Positions 45,906 to 63,700 of a stretch of 64,000 bases of DNA are shown here, in pieces (position 1 is the first letter of the stretch; each line of letters starts with the position of its first letter). Both the position numbers and the translations under genes were made by a program. Below the pieces are notes generated by a model. That model saw only the letters and a list, made by a program, of their open reading frames with translations. It was not told the origin of the DNA and ran no database searches. The DNA is from Ziziphus jujuba (Eukaryota; Streptophyta; Magnoliopsida; Rosales; Rhamnaceae), in NCBI RefSeq assembly GCF_031755915.1, contig NC_083382.1, positions 28,248,001 through 28,312,000 on the forward strand, given 5' to 3'.

Positions 45906-47301
45906 TTAAGCATCAGGGAGAGGGTTGAGCACAGCTCCAACAAAAAAAACCATGCCATGAGTCTCTTCTCTAATCATAAACAGGAAAGGATGCTCTGCCA
46001 CAAAGCTTAGTCTTATAACACTACGACAGCTTTTCAAGCATAAAGCAGTAGTGCTTGCAGCTTCCGTCCCTTCCTCATTAACTTCAATAAAGGACTTATG
46101 GAATATATCTAAAACATACAGTTTGTCACTCTCCGAACCCTTAGTTCCCATTTCTGTGAGTTCCCCAGGCTTGAAAGGTAGTTTAAGCCCCATTTCCTTC
46201 ATGGTTTTCGACGCTTCAAACTCGAAACAGAATTTAAATTTCGGGATATAAAAATCAGGGATGTCAACTAACCTCAGCTCGAATCGTTGATTCAAGAAAC
46301 CAGGACTGAGTTTAACTGTTTGGATTAGATTGAGGAGACCATCTTTCTGGTTTGGAAGGAAAATATACATGGAAATTTTTCTAGCATCTTGACCAGTTTG
46401 GTAAGGGAATCTGAAGCACTTTATAACCATCAAATGATCCATAAAGATGGTTTAAGAATCTCGGAGTAGTCATGAAGGGAACCTTAACAGTTTGTCCATT
46501 GAGAAGGTGGAATTCTCTAAGTTGAGTCATTGAGGTTTCGAATTTTCGCTCCCACACTCCTTTGAAGTAGAGTGCATTTGCAACCACAAGTGCAGTTTCT
46601 CTGTTCAGTGATCCATTTGGGAGGAGTTGTTTGATTAGTCCCCTAGTTGATGTCTCTGCCCACAAATTCACTTCTTCTACTACTTTTTCAGCCTATAAGT
46701 GATTACCATGAACAAAATCATTCAAAGTGTTTGCAAATTCAATTGATCAATGCAGAAAAGTACTAAATATATATATATATATATATATAATTTTTCTCAT
46801 ATCAGGAAATCCTGGACAAATTTTTGTCCATGACAATATCAAGCAACATGTTTTATGATATGCAACGTCATGCAACATGTTACCTGATGTTTTCCGTGAC
46901 AGTAATTTATCAAGCATTCCCTTATATACCTTGGTGACAAAGTCTACGCTTTTGAGCTCAGCTTTGTATGAGCCTTTGACAATCTTTTGGAAAGATGACT
47001 TCAAAGTGAATCTCTGGTCTAGCCATGCACCATTGACAAAGGACAGAAGTGGACATCCAAAGAGGATTTTAGCTGGGGATGCGAGACTGATAAACTTTGA
47101 AGATGACAAATTTAGATCTGCAACACTGTTAGATCCCAAAAAATGAAGGAGCTGTTGAAGAGTTTGGCCTTTTGATCCTGCGGCAATCAAGCTTAGCATA
47201 ACATGTGAGGATAAAGGAGAGGCCACAGAATTGGAGCCCTTTGCAGCTTTATTTTCCAAAATCTTGTTTGTCAACAACAAACAACAGTCTAAGTTCTCCA
47301 T
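45906..47301 (-). pseudogene. Serpin C1 (type-1), full length but frameshifted
   Basis: Exon 1 is 47301-46930 (124 codons, MENLDCCLLLTN; shorter at the N-terminus than its neighbours). Exon 2 is 46692-45906 (787 nt, one base more than a multiple of three). The extra base lies near 46403 in GGTAAGGGAATCTG, where paralogues read GGTAGGGAATTTG, so the frame breaks between YKVLQIP and YQTGQDARK. Otherwise the gene is readable: hinge NEEGTEAASTTA, loop LCLKSCRSVIRLSF one residue shorter than the others, FVAEHPFLFMI, and terminal VLNPLPDA with a Leu-to-Pro change. Either a young pseudogene or a sequencing error. A1 and B1 are older, truncated copies of this type. Confidence 0.87.
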
Positions 47302-47897
47302 TTTGATGATCAAGAAACTTTTAATCTGTGTCTTTGTGATATTGTCTTTGAACTCGACCCCAGCTTTATTTATCTTGGAATGGCGAAAGTTTAGAGAAAT
47401 TTCGTTTTCTTTAATTTTGTCAAAATATACACATGGAACCTTTTGAGTTTTTGCTTAACTACATTGGATCTAAAATTACGTAGCATTTACGAAAGTAAAA
47501 ATAAACTTTTAGAAATTAGTTGTATTGACTATTGACCTACTTATCTTGTAAATAAAATATACATCTCTGTGCTTTTTTTTTTTTTAAAAAAAAATCATCA
47601 TTTTCTTAGCAAATTTGTATAAGAATATTAATGAAATGAAGGAAAACTAAAGTAGCAAAAAATAAATTAATATAAATGTAAATAGTGCACATATATACTA
47701 TGTAACTTTCAGAAAGAGCTCTTTATTATTTCTTATCGTTTGATAATCTACCATCTGTCATTATATCTTAAAGATAGAGGAGGATAGAATTATTATTTAA
47801 TCCTCATAAACTTGACCAAAAAGTACATGAAAAAGAAAATTACAAAGTGAGCATAGATCATATAAAGAATTTATCTTTTTGTGCCATCTTCCAATTG
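47302..47897. other. Spacer between C1 and the last serpin pseudogene
   Basis: AT-rich, includes the upstream region of C1. No gene seen. Confidence 0.6.
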
Positions 47898-49369
47898 TCA
47901 AGCATCCAAGAGAGGGTTAAGAACAGCTCCTACGAAGAACACCATCCTATATTTCTCTTCTCTTATATCATGAACAAAAAAGAAAGGATGGCCTGCCACA
48001 AAGGTGCTTCTAGGTGGATTACTGTAAAGAACACTACGAAATATTTGCAAACCTGCAGTGCTAGCAGTAGCTTAGAGTTTATGACTATTGAGACAATCAA
48101 CCATGTCTGTAAGCTCCCCATGCTTGAAAGGTAGTTTAAGTCCAATTTCCTTCATGATCTCTGAAGCTTCAAACTTGTATGAGAACTTAAATTTTGGAAT
48201 CCAAAACTCAGAGTAGTATTTCTTTAGCTCAAATTCTTGATACAAGAAATCAGGTGTGAGTTTGAGAGTTTGGATTAGATTGGGCAGGCCATCTTTTTCA
48301 TTTGGAAGGAAAAAGTACATGGATAATCTCTGTGAATCTTGGCCAATCCCACTCTGATATGGAATTTGAACTACTTTGTACCCATCAAAGTATCCCTAGA
48401 GACGGCCATTTTCTTCAGTGGTCAAGAAAGGAACTCCAAAATTTTGACCATTGAGAAGGTGAAAATCTTGAAGTTTAGTCCTTGGAAGTGTCAAATGTTC
48501 TATCCCATGCTCCTTTAAAGTAGAGTGCAATTGCACGAACAAGGTGTAGTCTCACTATTCAGAGATCCAGATGGGAGGAGTTTCTTTTATTGGTCCATTG
48601 CTTGCTTTATCAGCCCAAATATTCACTTCATCTATTACTTATTCAGCCTTCATGCATATGTAGAAATGAACGTAACATATGTTATGCTGATTAAATCATG
48701 TACTGTCAAATAGCAGCGGAATAGTTGCTACTTGATTTTTTTTTATTTATAATTAAGAACAGACAGTTTTCTTTTCTCCCAAACAACTATCAGCAGGTCA
48801 TGATTTCTGTGAAACATCAGTTTCGAATTGGATTTGTGGGAAATGAATTTCCCAGAATAGAATTTATTATAGCTAAACATCCTCCAATTGATTTTTTGAA
48901 AAATTGGCATAAAAGATACAGAATCATTGAGCTGTTGTATAAGAGCAGTAAGAAGATAGTATAAGAAATTTAGATTATACCTTGTTTAGAAAGTCAACGT
49001 TTTCCAGCCGTGCCTGATAAGAACGTGTAACAATCCTTTGATCCACCCAAACTCCATTGGCAAAGGACAACATTGGACCATTTTCAAGATTCCTAGTTCC
49101 CTTAACTTGTGATGCAAGAAAGACCATCTGCGGCAACAAATTAATTTGGATTGCTAACACTCGGTAATTTCAAAAATTATAGCAGTTATTCCAAAGTATG
49201 TCCTTTTGACCCTGCAGCAATCAAGCTCAACACAACATGTAAGGACAAAGGGGATACCACAAAATCGGTTCCCTTAATGAGTATTTCCTTCAGTAAAATT
49301 TGGTTTGCGCAAACAGAAGTCCATCTTGAAATGGGTTGTGTTTGACCATGCTGGATCCGGAAACTCCAT
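47898..49369 (-). pseudogene. Serpin pseudogene C-distal (old, loop deleted)
   Basis: Exon 1 is about 49369 to 48980 (start region MEFPDPAWSNT-like, frameshifted; FVNGVWVDQRI readable as FANGVWVDQRI). Exon 2 runs from about 48652 to the TGA at 47898. The best frame is 48072-48320: MYFFLPNEKDGLPNLIQTL, FWIPKFKFSYKFEASEIM, KHGELTDMVD. Between MVDCLNSHKL and the remaining TASTAGL the hinge EVNEEGTE is deleted, and FVADHPF is broken. Several stops occur, for example in the segment around 48400. It is the most diverged serpin in the window and no closer paralogue is present. Confidence 0.83.
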
Positions 49370-50509
49370 TATTGATGATTTAGGGAAGCTTTTGATCCAT
49401 TTATTAGCATTTTGAAGCCTGCAGGTCTAATTACATAAATGAGGATGCAACAAAATGGAGTACTTTACAATGTAATATGTACATAGCCATAGATCACATA
49501 TTCATGGGTATAAAATTTTATCTATGCTGCCTGCTTTCTTTGGCTTAATTCACATAGGATGAATATCAATTATATTCTTGTTGGCTAGGTTGGGATATCC
49601 ATTTCTTGATGCTGCTCCATAGTCCTGCTGACTTTTATCACCAAATGAAACGAAATCATCTTTCAACTTGTCTTATATTGTTTATGGAGTACCCAGTTTG
49701 TCTTCACATGGTTTTTGCTTTGAAGGGCCAATCTGTCATTTTCAAATAGATGACGTACATGAATTTGCTGTCATATCTCTGCATTGTACGTCAAAGTTTT
49801 CACATAGCGCAAGATAGTGATACAGTTGGCTGATATATGATAAGGCCTTAACTTTTTAACTACCAATGATTTGAGCATTTATCTAGGAATAAAAAGTGGA
49901 TCTAATTTGTAGAGAAAACATAACCACCCCCAATATTTTTTTTTAAAAAAAAAAAAAAGAAAAATTTAGAAAGGGCATATATAATATGTTAAACTTTGTG
50001 AATACTAATATATTAGAAAAGAAGGTATTTGGGTTTTAAAGAACAGAGCAATTGGTATTACTTTTTTGGCTTTGCAGTTACTTGCAGCAATTTCAAAGTG
50101 GAATGTGGAGGATTGGAATTGTTTGACTTTAATACAAAGGAACAAAAACTTATCTTACATTTTAAAACTAAAAGCCTTGCCATCACACATATTGACATGT
50201 TCCAATTTGGTTATAGGTAGTTTAACCATGCCCAAGGGAGCCCATCAGGCTAAAAAGTACTCAAATTTATTGAAAATAATAAAGATTTACAAAGTATTTT
50301 TAAGTAAATAAAGCCTCTCAGATTAGTGGAGACATAGCATTATTCCAAGCTCAATAATTCTGTTTTCACTACAAGCTCCACAGGCTTCCAAACTCTATTG
50401 TTGTTCTGGCAACTGAATAAAACCATACTAATAATTTACATTAAAACTTCACCAAACATATAAAGGATATTATTTTGAGAATTATACATGATCTATATAT
50501 CTTGTTTAA
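49370..50509. other. Intergenic, no gene seen
   Basis: 1.1 kb between the serpin cluster and the proline-rich protein gene. Small plus-strand frames at 50029-50311 overlap each other and have no motif. The right part probably holds the 3' UTR of the minus-strand gene. Confidence 0.6.
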
Positions 50510-51657
50510 TCAAGGAGTTTGCTTTGAAGAGGAAGAAGAAGCAGGGGGGGTCCCGGGGATTCGAGGGATGGTAGGCGGGAATGGGATAATTGGAGGGAAA
50601 GGAAATGGCAAAGATGGTGGTGGTGGTGATGGAGTTAAACCTGGGATAGGTGGGAATGGAAGCAATGGTGCTGGAGGAGGCTGAAATGGGTTAGGGATGA
50701 GTGGAGGAGGTTGAAATGGGTTGGGGATAAGTGGAGGTGGCTGAAATGGGTTGGGGATAAGTGGTGGAAGGATTGGTGGTACTGGGAAGAAAAACTCAGG
50801 ATTGACTACTTTTTCATCTGATAATTGAGATTTCTGTGAAGATTTTTCTGTAGGTACTTTTGATTCAGTATTAGTTTTTCCTTGAGCGGGTGGGAATTTA
50901 GGAAGTCCTAGAAGAGGAGGTAGAGGAGGAAGAGTTGGCAATGGTGGAAGCTGAGGCAATGTAGGAAGAGGTGGAAGATATTGGAATGGAGGAAGACCAG
51001 GAATAGTAGGGTCTTGAATTGGAGGTGGAAATGAAAGATCATCCACTGGAGGTAGAGAGGCTTTGTTGGAATTCAGTCCCTTGGAATTCTCAATGCTTGG
51101 TTTTTGATTGCATAGGTTTGGCTGCTTTAGAGGCTTGAAGGTGAAAAACCCTGCTGAGAATATGTGTATTCCTTGCTTTCTTGACTTGAGATGGAGTGAA
51201 GATTTAGTAGCTGTTGACGCCACAGCACAATAGGGCTCACTGCTGCTTATCAACTTCACAGAACACCCTTCAATCTTCTTCACATGTTTGCCTATAGAGA
51301 ATGGCAATTGGACTTTGAATTCTCCATGATTATCCGTCTTCACTTCTTTCCGAAAACTGGTCTCGTTCGAAGTCCCATCTTTGCATTCCACTGCAACAGA
51401 TGCACCTGAATACAAAATGCCATAAAATTGGATCTCAGTCCAAAATATTTATGATAATGTAAACTAAAAGTAAGGAAAAAAAAAATTTGAAATGAACCTG
51501 AAATGAAGTGGCTGTCTTTGGAAAAATCCTGCTGGAAACATGTATCACAGTAGACTGTGCCAACAACGACTGCAGTTGAAGGATTCTTCTGAGGTCTAGC
51601 CTCAGAAAGATAAGTAAATGTGAGGATGAAAAAGAATATTTTTAGAAGGTAAAACAT
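50510..51657 (-). CDS. Secreted Ole e 1/proline-rich cell-wall protein
   Basis: Two exons, 51657-51498 and 51405-50510 (stop TGA), joined at G|GT (phase 1); 351 aa. Residues 1-20 (MFYLLKIFFFILTFTYLSEA) form a signal peptide; an upstream in-frame ATG exists but would bury it. Residues about 25-130 match the pollen Ole e 1 domain: VVVGTVYCDTCFQ, ASVAVECKD, TDNHGEFKVQLPF, GCSVKLISSSEPYCA, with the expected cysteines. The rest is proline rich (PPLPTLPQLPPLPTLPPLPP), followed by three perfect copies of the decapeptide PPPLIPNPFQ and a Ser-rich tail. Proteins with this layout are secreted to the cell wall or pollen tube wall, and the Pro-rich part may be hydroxylated and glycosylated (family knowledge). 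Exact orthologue not identified. Confidence 0.87.
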
Positions 51658-54437
51658 TTTTAAGCCTCTAACCCTCTTGAAGAACTCTATAGCTCTACCC
51701 TGAGCATGAATGAGAAAGAGTAGCTTCCTTTTTATATCCACTGCCAAAGGTTTATTATAACGGAAAAATATATTTTCTATTCAATTATACACCACTATTT
51801 GTTTTTTTTCTTCTAATTTGTTTTGAAGTATATATAAAATTAATAATAAAGTTTTTTAAAAAAAGTTCTTCTATATTCTAACCCAACCGAGCTTCTTTAT
51901 GTCAATCATGCAAAAAACTAGTCAACTGCAAACTAGAAGCAGTGAATGTTAAACAGCTCAAAAGAAGCTATACCAGCTTGAAGGGAGTAGATATTAAAAT
52001 GATTAAAAAAAAAAAAAAAAAAAAGGTAGAGAGAGAGAGAGAGAGAGAAAGCCCTCTAATTTTCTTTTTGCTGGCTTGTATTTTACTTACATTAATGAAG
52101 TTTGTTCCTTTGTTGGTATAAGAATACCAAGAGTATAGTTGGGTCCCTGTTGGTTCACGAGACATGTAAAGTAGCCACAAATTTGTTGACGCCTTGAGCA
52201 TGGGATCAACAGAAAAGAATTCAAGGATTTGTTTCTTTTGGGTATATGCTATTCACATCAAAAGCCCAAAATGACCTTGAACCCTATATCTTTTATTTGG
52301 TTATATTTGGCATGTGTGGCTTGTTAACAATAGAGTTTTAATACTTTCTTGGTTCGGATAATATTGCAAAAGTTAAGAAAATTTAGTTGCACGAGAATTG
52401 ATTTTAAGTTTTTTGGGTGAATTAGCCAAAAGAAATTGATTGGCAATACAATGGGTAAACCAATCTACAAATTAACTAAGCAAAAACACTAGCTGCTAAG
52501 GACTTTGTTTAAAAGAAATGAATTTATATATGTATTTGTGTATATATATATATATATATAGTTTAATGATAATAGAAATGGAGGTTTCTAGTGTTTGAAC
52601 AGTGACCAGCCAGAGCCAACCAAGGAATCTTTCATAAGGTTCCAAAGGCTCAGTTATCTATAAGCAAGGAAGAGACCAAAATATGTTTTAAAACTCCTTT
52701 GAACTTTGTGACACTCCCATGTGTTGGCGTGAGATCTTGCATGATTCAGATACTTTTGCATCCTCTATCTCTTTCAATGATTTCCATTCTGCACTGCAAG
52801 ATTTATTTATTTATTTATTATTATTATTTTTTTTTTTTTACTGTCAAAACGAATACTTCAAAACATAGTAACCAGATAAAAGCAGTGGAATTTTCATGAA
52901 GTTAAACTTCTGTAGTGCCCCGCTTTAATGCAAAAGTACCAACTTTTTTTCCTTTTACTTTTTCACTGAAATTGATTCATCTTCTCCTTCTTTACGATAT
53001 GAATTCTACCAACAGATAAGACAACCTTCACAATTTTATTTTTTTTTGCCTTTTTTTCAGATACAAAAACAAACAAGAATAAGCATGTCAGCACCGTTTG
53101 ATTATCATAGTGTGAAATAAGCATGTCAGCACCGTTTGATTATCATAGTGTGAACTTCTTTCCACTAGTTTGACAGTCTTATCTGGATTTTATGTTTGGA
53201 ATGGGAACGGAGTTCGACTCTATCAAAACCAACAAAGACATTATTACCATGTCACGTTCTTGAAAATTTGATGTTGAAATAAAGAGACAATTAGAAAAGC
53301 GATGGATTTGCCAAAATTCTATTGAAAACCTCTGTTTCATCACGGGTTTTATATGTCTCTTGTCTCACGGACGACTTTAGACATGCTTTCCATTTTTCTT
53401 TTTTCTTTTTTTTTTTTTTAATCAAATGATGCAAAGTATCACAATCTTAGAAGTAAAACAACTTCTTTTTTTTTAAAAAAAAAAAAAAAAACCAAAAAAA
53501 AAAGGGAGGAAAAATAAGAAGTTGGGTCATGAAAATGCATCAATCTATAGAATAACCTTTAAGAGAGGTGTCCAAAAAATGTAGTCTTTAACATATAACA
53601 TGAATTTGACAATTGCAAAAATTACCATTTCCACATATTCTTCCCAATTCAAATTGATTCAATCTTGGTCTGGAAATTTTGTTAATAGAAAAATTGTTTT
53701 TTTAATGAAAATTAAAAGAAAAAATAATGGACTTTTAACACTTTTTTAATAGAAAACAAAAATGTTAAAAGTCCATTCTGCAACACGTATCACATTTGAG
53801 AAAGAAGTATTATTAACAGCTCATTCACCCTGTGAGTTCTGAAAACAGTGTGATCAACAATAAATAATATATATACATATATAATGTATATACACGACAA
53901 TCTTTATTTTTGTTTTTTTTCTTGGTTTTGTTTTGTGTATTTTCCGCAACAATTTCAGTGTGTGTATACATATATATTACATTAACAATTAAGATTAGAA
54001 ATTCACAAAATGTGCCACTCTATCCTCACGAGTCAGTTTGTCAATTGGAAGCTAAATAAGCATGATAATTATGGCACCGAACAAAGAATTAGCGCAAAAG
54101 ATTGCATTTCCATTTTCAAACTGATGCTTAACCACACTCAATAACAGTAACCAAAAAACTGGTTCTGAGTTGCTGTACAAACTAGGCTGATACAAGACAA
54201 CAAGCATAAAATCCCTATCTGCACAGGAAACATTTATATCTGTTGGTTCTCAGTTTTTTAATCTTCAACTTATAAGCTCTTGGTTTCGAAAATTAAATCT
54301 TGGTTAATGTTAGAATTGCATTGGGTTTATAGATGAATTATCCATAACATTGATGGGAAACAGTTAAAACCTATTTCCTATCAAAGTCCAAACAGTTAAA
54401 ACCTATTTCCTATCAAAATACATATATAGATATATAG

Positions 54438-54476
<39 letters not shown>

Positions 54477-55173
54477 GTTCAAGCCTAAGAAAAACATTTT
54501 AAAACAGCGTAGTTGTTTTGGGCATATTATATCATATGCACAATGGACGCTTAATAGGGCTGCTGCTTTTAGTTAAGAGATTTAAGAGAGTGAATTGAGA
54601 TTCAAAAGAAGTGTGACGGAGAAAAAGATAAGGAACTTATGTCTGTTATTCAAGACGGAGAAAAAGATAAGGAACTTATGTTTGTTATTCAAATACTGAT
54701 TAAACACCATTTTCACAAAATCTTTTGCCATAGTACCTTCATACAATTGAACTACAAATGCAACTAAAGTTCAGTCACACTACCCTCAAGCACCAACAAT
54801 CAACCCTAAAACAATAATCCCCAACCCAAACCAAGACCTACAAATAGCCTATGATACAAAGCATCCTTTCAAAAACATTCTATACAAAATCTAAACGGGA
54901 TATGGAGAAGATATGGGTCCGACAGGGAGTCGAACTTTGCATATAGAAAACACAATCCTTCTCTTTACCCAAAAAAACCATACTGAAAAGATATCCTCGA
55001 TGTGAGCCTCCACTTGCATCCCTAGCCGCACCCTGACCATGCATGCATGCTGCCCCTTACAGGGCTGCAGTTCTCCATGGCCATTATATTGACATCAAAG
55101 TGGTAAAGTATATATAGGCAAACGAGGTAGATCACCAAATACAACTTCCTGCACCTGACTGCTGAAAGAATAT
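51658..55173. other. Intergenic, no gene seen; short tandem duplications
   Basis: 3.5 kb of AT-rich DNA. Near-perfect direct duplications with units of 38 bp (53078-53153), 32 bp (54359-54418) and 39 bp (54615-54692); a (CA)n tract at 54443-54472; poly-A and poly-T runs. The left end contains the promoter of the proline-rich protein gene, and the right end the 3' UTR of AUGMIN5. Confidence 0.65.
54443..54472 (+). repeat. (CA)n microsatellite
   Basis: About 14 CA units preceded by TA/GATA repeats. Confidence 0.95.
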
Positions 55174-60763
<5,590 letters not shown>

Positions 60764-63700
60764 TTTTCTTAAATAAAACCAAAAAAACCTAGATTTTTCT
60801 AATTATAGAAAATTTTCTGGGAAACTAAATTTCCATATGGGAGAAAATTCAAAAACCTGAAAATTGCAGACCTCTTTTTTCTTGGGGGTAGAAAACAGGC
60901 AAAAAAGTGAGCTCGACGAGCTCTACATTGTGTGCAGAAATTTAGGGCACTAATAAATCGGGGAAATGGAAGTAGTAGACCGTCGTTGGGATTTGAATTT
61001 CAAAATTGCTAATAAATACTCATGGAAATGTAAAGCTAGATTGGGGGCTGGAATTTGATGAATGATAATGAGGAAGAACCAGAGAAAGAAAGACCAAAAA
61101 CCCTAGATTGAAATTGGGAGATAATACCTAACAGATCTGAGAATGGCCGGCAGAGAAGAAGATAATGATTGGGTGAGAGAGATAGAGATTCCGATGCGTG
61201 TCCCCACACTCTACTCGTACCGTACGCCGGAGATTCTAACTCGCTGAAAACTTTGATACCAAACAAAATTCTCAGATTTCAAGTCCTTTTTTTTTTTTTT
61301 TTTTTTTTCTCTCTGCTTTCTAAGTTTGGTGACTAAGTTTAAGTTTGGTGACTGGTTACTGAGAAAAGCGTAGTAACAACTTCAAACCGAAAAGGTCCCG
61401 CTCTTTGTATCTTTTCTTTCTTCTACAATTTTATCTCCAATTTTACAAAAATATTTTCGTCCCCCAAAAAAAAAAAAAAAAAAAAAAGCACTGAGCATAA
61501 TTTTATTTACCTTGATTTATTAATGAAAGTTAAAGATAATACTCTCCAAATTATGTTGCAATAATTTGATTAATCAATCTATGAATGAAAGACTGCATAA
61601 ATTTTCATATTTTTAGTATTTCCAAAGTTTTTAATTTTCTTCGTAATATGATAAATATTCAAATAATATAAAAATAACTATTAATTTTTTTTTTAAAAAA
61701 GAATATTATAAATCAAGGCAAGATATTAAAATTAAAATTCTCATTGATTATTAATCAGCAATTGCCAAATGGCTTTGACACAGACGAACATGCATATGTT
61801 ACGTGTATTTTATTATTATTATTATTTTTTAAAGCAATACGATTGTCACGAAATATCATGGGCATTACCAAACAAACATTAATGTATTATCCATTGATAA
61901 TATAGTTATAACCAACACACATAAACTATATAATATTTATATATTCTAATTTATGAGTGATAATATAGAGGCCACTTTTCTATACCAAATTTTAATAAAT
62001 TAAATTAGATATCTAAGTGAAATAACAGCATAGTTGATATTAAATTAGTGTTTATAACATCAAACCACATAAAATCATTATTTATTTTTTGCTTCATTCC
62101 CAAACCTTTCAAAACTATCACATTCCACTTTAAAAAAACTATCTGATTTCTTTCTTTCTTTCTTTCTTTTTTCCCCTTATTTTCATTCCAAGGGATATTA
62201 AACATTCGAATCATGTGCAAATTATATATTTTTTAATCAGGGTGTTTAGACGAAAACAAATCTCCAACTTAGGTGGCTAAGTCTTTATTGGCACATCAAT
62301 TATTGAGAGATGAGATAATAGTAATACCACGAGTAGTCCATGAATGCTTTGCATTAGTAAAATAATTTCCCAAACATTAGTAAAAGACTCGTCCACCGAA
62401 GCTTGATAATTGTTTTTTTCCACCAAATATCTTCATTAGAAATTATGTGATTTGCATATGATAAATTTTATAACAAAAAAATTTAGGTAAAAATTTGTAA
62501 TACAATATGGTGGTTTTGAAAAGTTAAGAGGGCAAAGTAAAAAATAAATGATCCATAAAGATTACTTTAGTTGGTAAAAGTACTTCTTTTCCTTATTAAT
62601 TAGGATTCAATTTTGGCGAGAAACACTTTAAAAAATTTTAAAATTTCTAAATCCATCATATCATATATGTAGAATTGCACCACTAAAAGTAATAATGTTT
62701 GTGCGCATAAATTGTTTTGGAGATAAAATAAATAAATAATTAAATGATAGATTGAGGATTTTAATTATACAAACTCTTAAAATATGTATTATATATTTAT
62801 GTATAATATGCCCATGTTCATGGTAGGCAAAGCAACACCAACTCAAACAATCATCTTGTTTTGAAATATTATCATGATTTTGAATTACACGCAAGTAAAA
62901 TAATGTGTTGTTTTATGGTAAATCAAATATATAAACACACATAAACAAATAAAAAAATATAAGTCAAAAAGTGATTTATGCGTGTACACATAAAAATCTT
63001 TAGCTAAGAGATAAAAGAGTTAATTATGCATATAGAAACAAATTCACCTTTTTACATTACAACCTTCATTTTTCTATTTGTTTGGTATTGTTTTATGTAG
63101 ATTACCCCACAGCCCAAACAATGATAATATAAAAAATAGCACCAAAGAGCTTTGTAATTTTATAAATTTTTTTTCCATTTTTAAATTGTCCCACCATGCC
63201 GACACCCTTTTCAACCTATTAAAGATTTCTTTACCATTGTCAAACAAAGCCTTGTCTTCCATTGGTCATTTTTGGTGGTTTGACGTTGAAGGTTCATCTT
63301 TCTTTCACTCTTTTTATTTATTTATTTATTTATTCTTCTTTTATTTTTATGTATTTGGACAAACATTAAGACAAATTGGAATAACAGGAGATTAGTAAGG
63401 TGACAAAATTGGCCCCTTCAATCATGAAAGGTAAATTATTTATCCCAATCATGTACCAAATACCAAAATTGGTCTAACTAACCCACTTTCTAATTACCAT
63501 TACCATGTTAAACTTTTTGGTAAATTTCAATGGAATAATTATATATTTTTACCGCCCCAATACATATAATTATACTTATCTTATTGCATATATTTGAAAA
63601 GACAATTTTAATCTATTTAATTTATTTTTTGTTCATTATCAAAACTACTATTTCATCAATAATCCCTATTCATTTCATCTCTACTTTCAAATAAAAAAAA

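Noticed and set aside
48525..48964. Plus-strand frames of 62-79 codons within the distal serpin pseudogene
   Set aside because: Antisense to, or in the intron of, the serpin remnant; no homology seen.
50680..50770. Regularly spaced repeats, considered as a CRISPR-like array
   Set aside because: In-frame coding repeats of a proline-rich protein in a plant nuclear sequence; no unique spacers.
61036..61266. 76-codon minus-strand frame upstream of AUG5
   Set aside because: Lies in the probable 5' UTR/promoter region, has no motif and no splice link that would extend AUG5; at most an upstream frame.
63078..63395. 105-codon plus-strand frame
   Set aside because: Low-complexity Phe/Tyr-rich tail from poly-T and TTTA repeats, overlapped by another frame, no recognisable domain.
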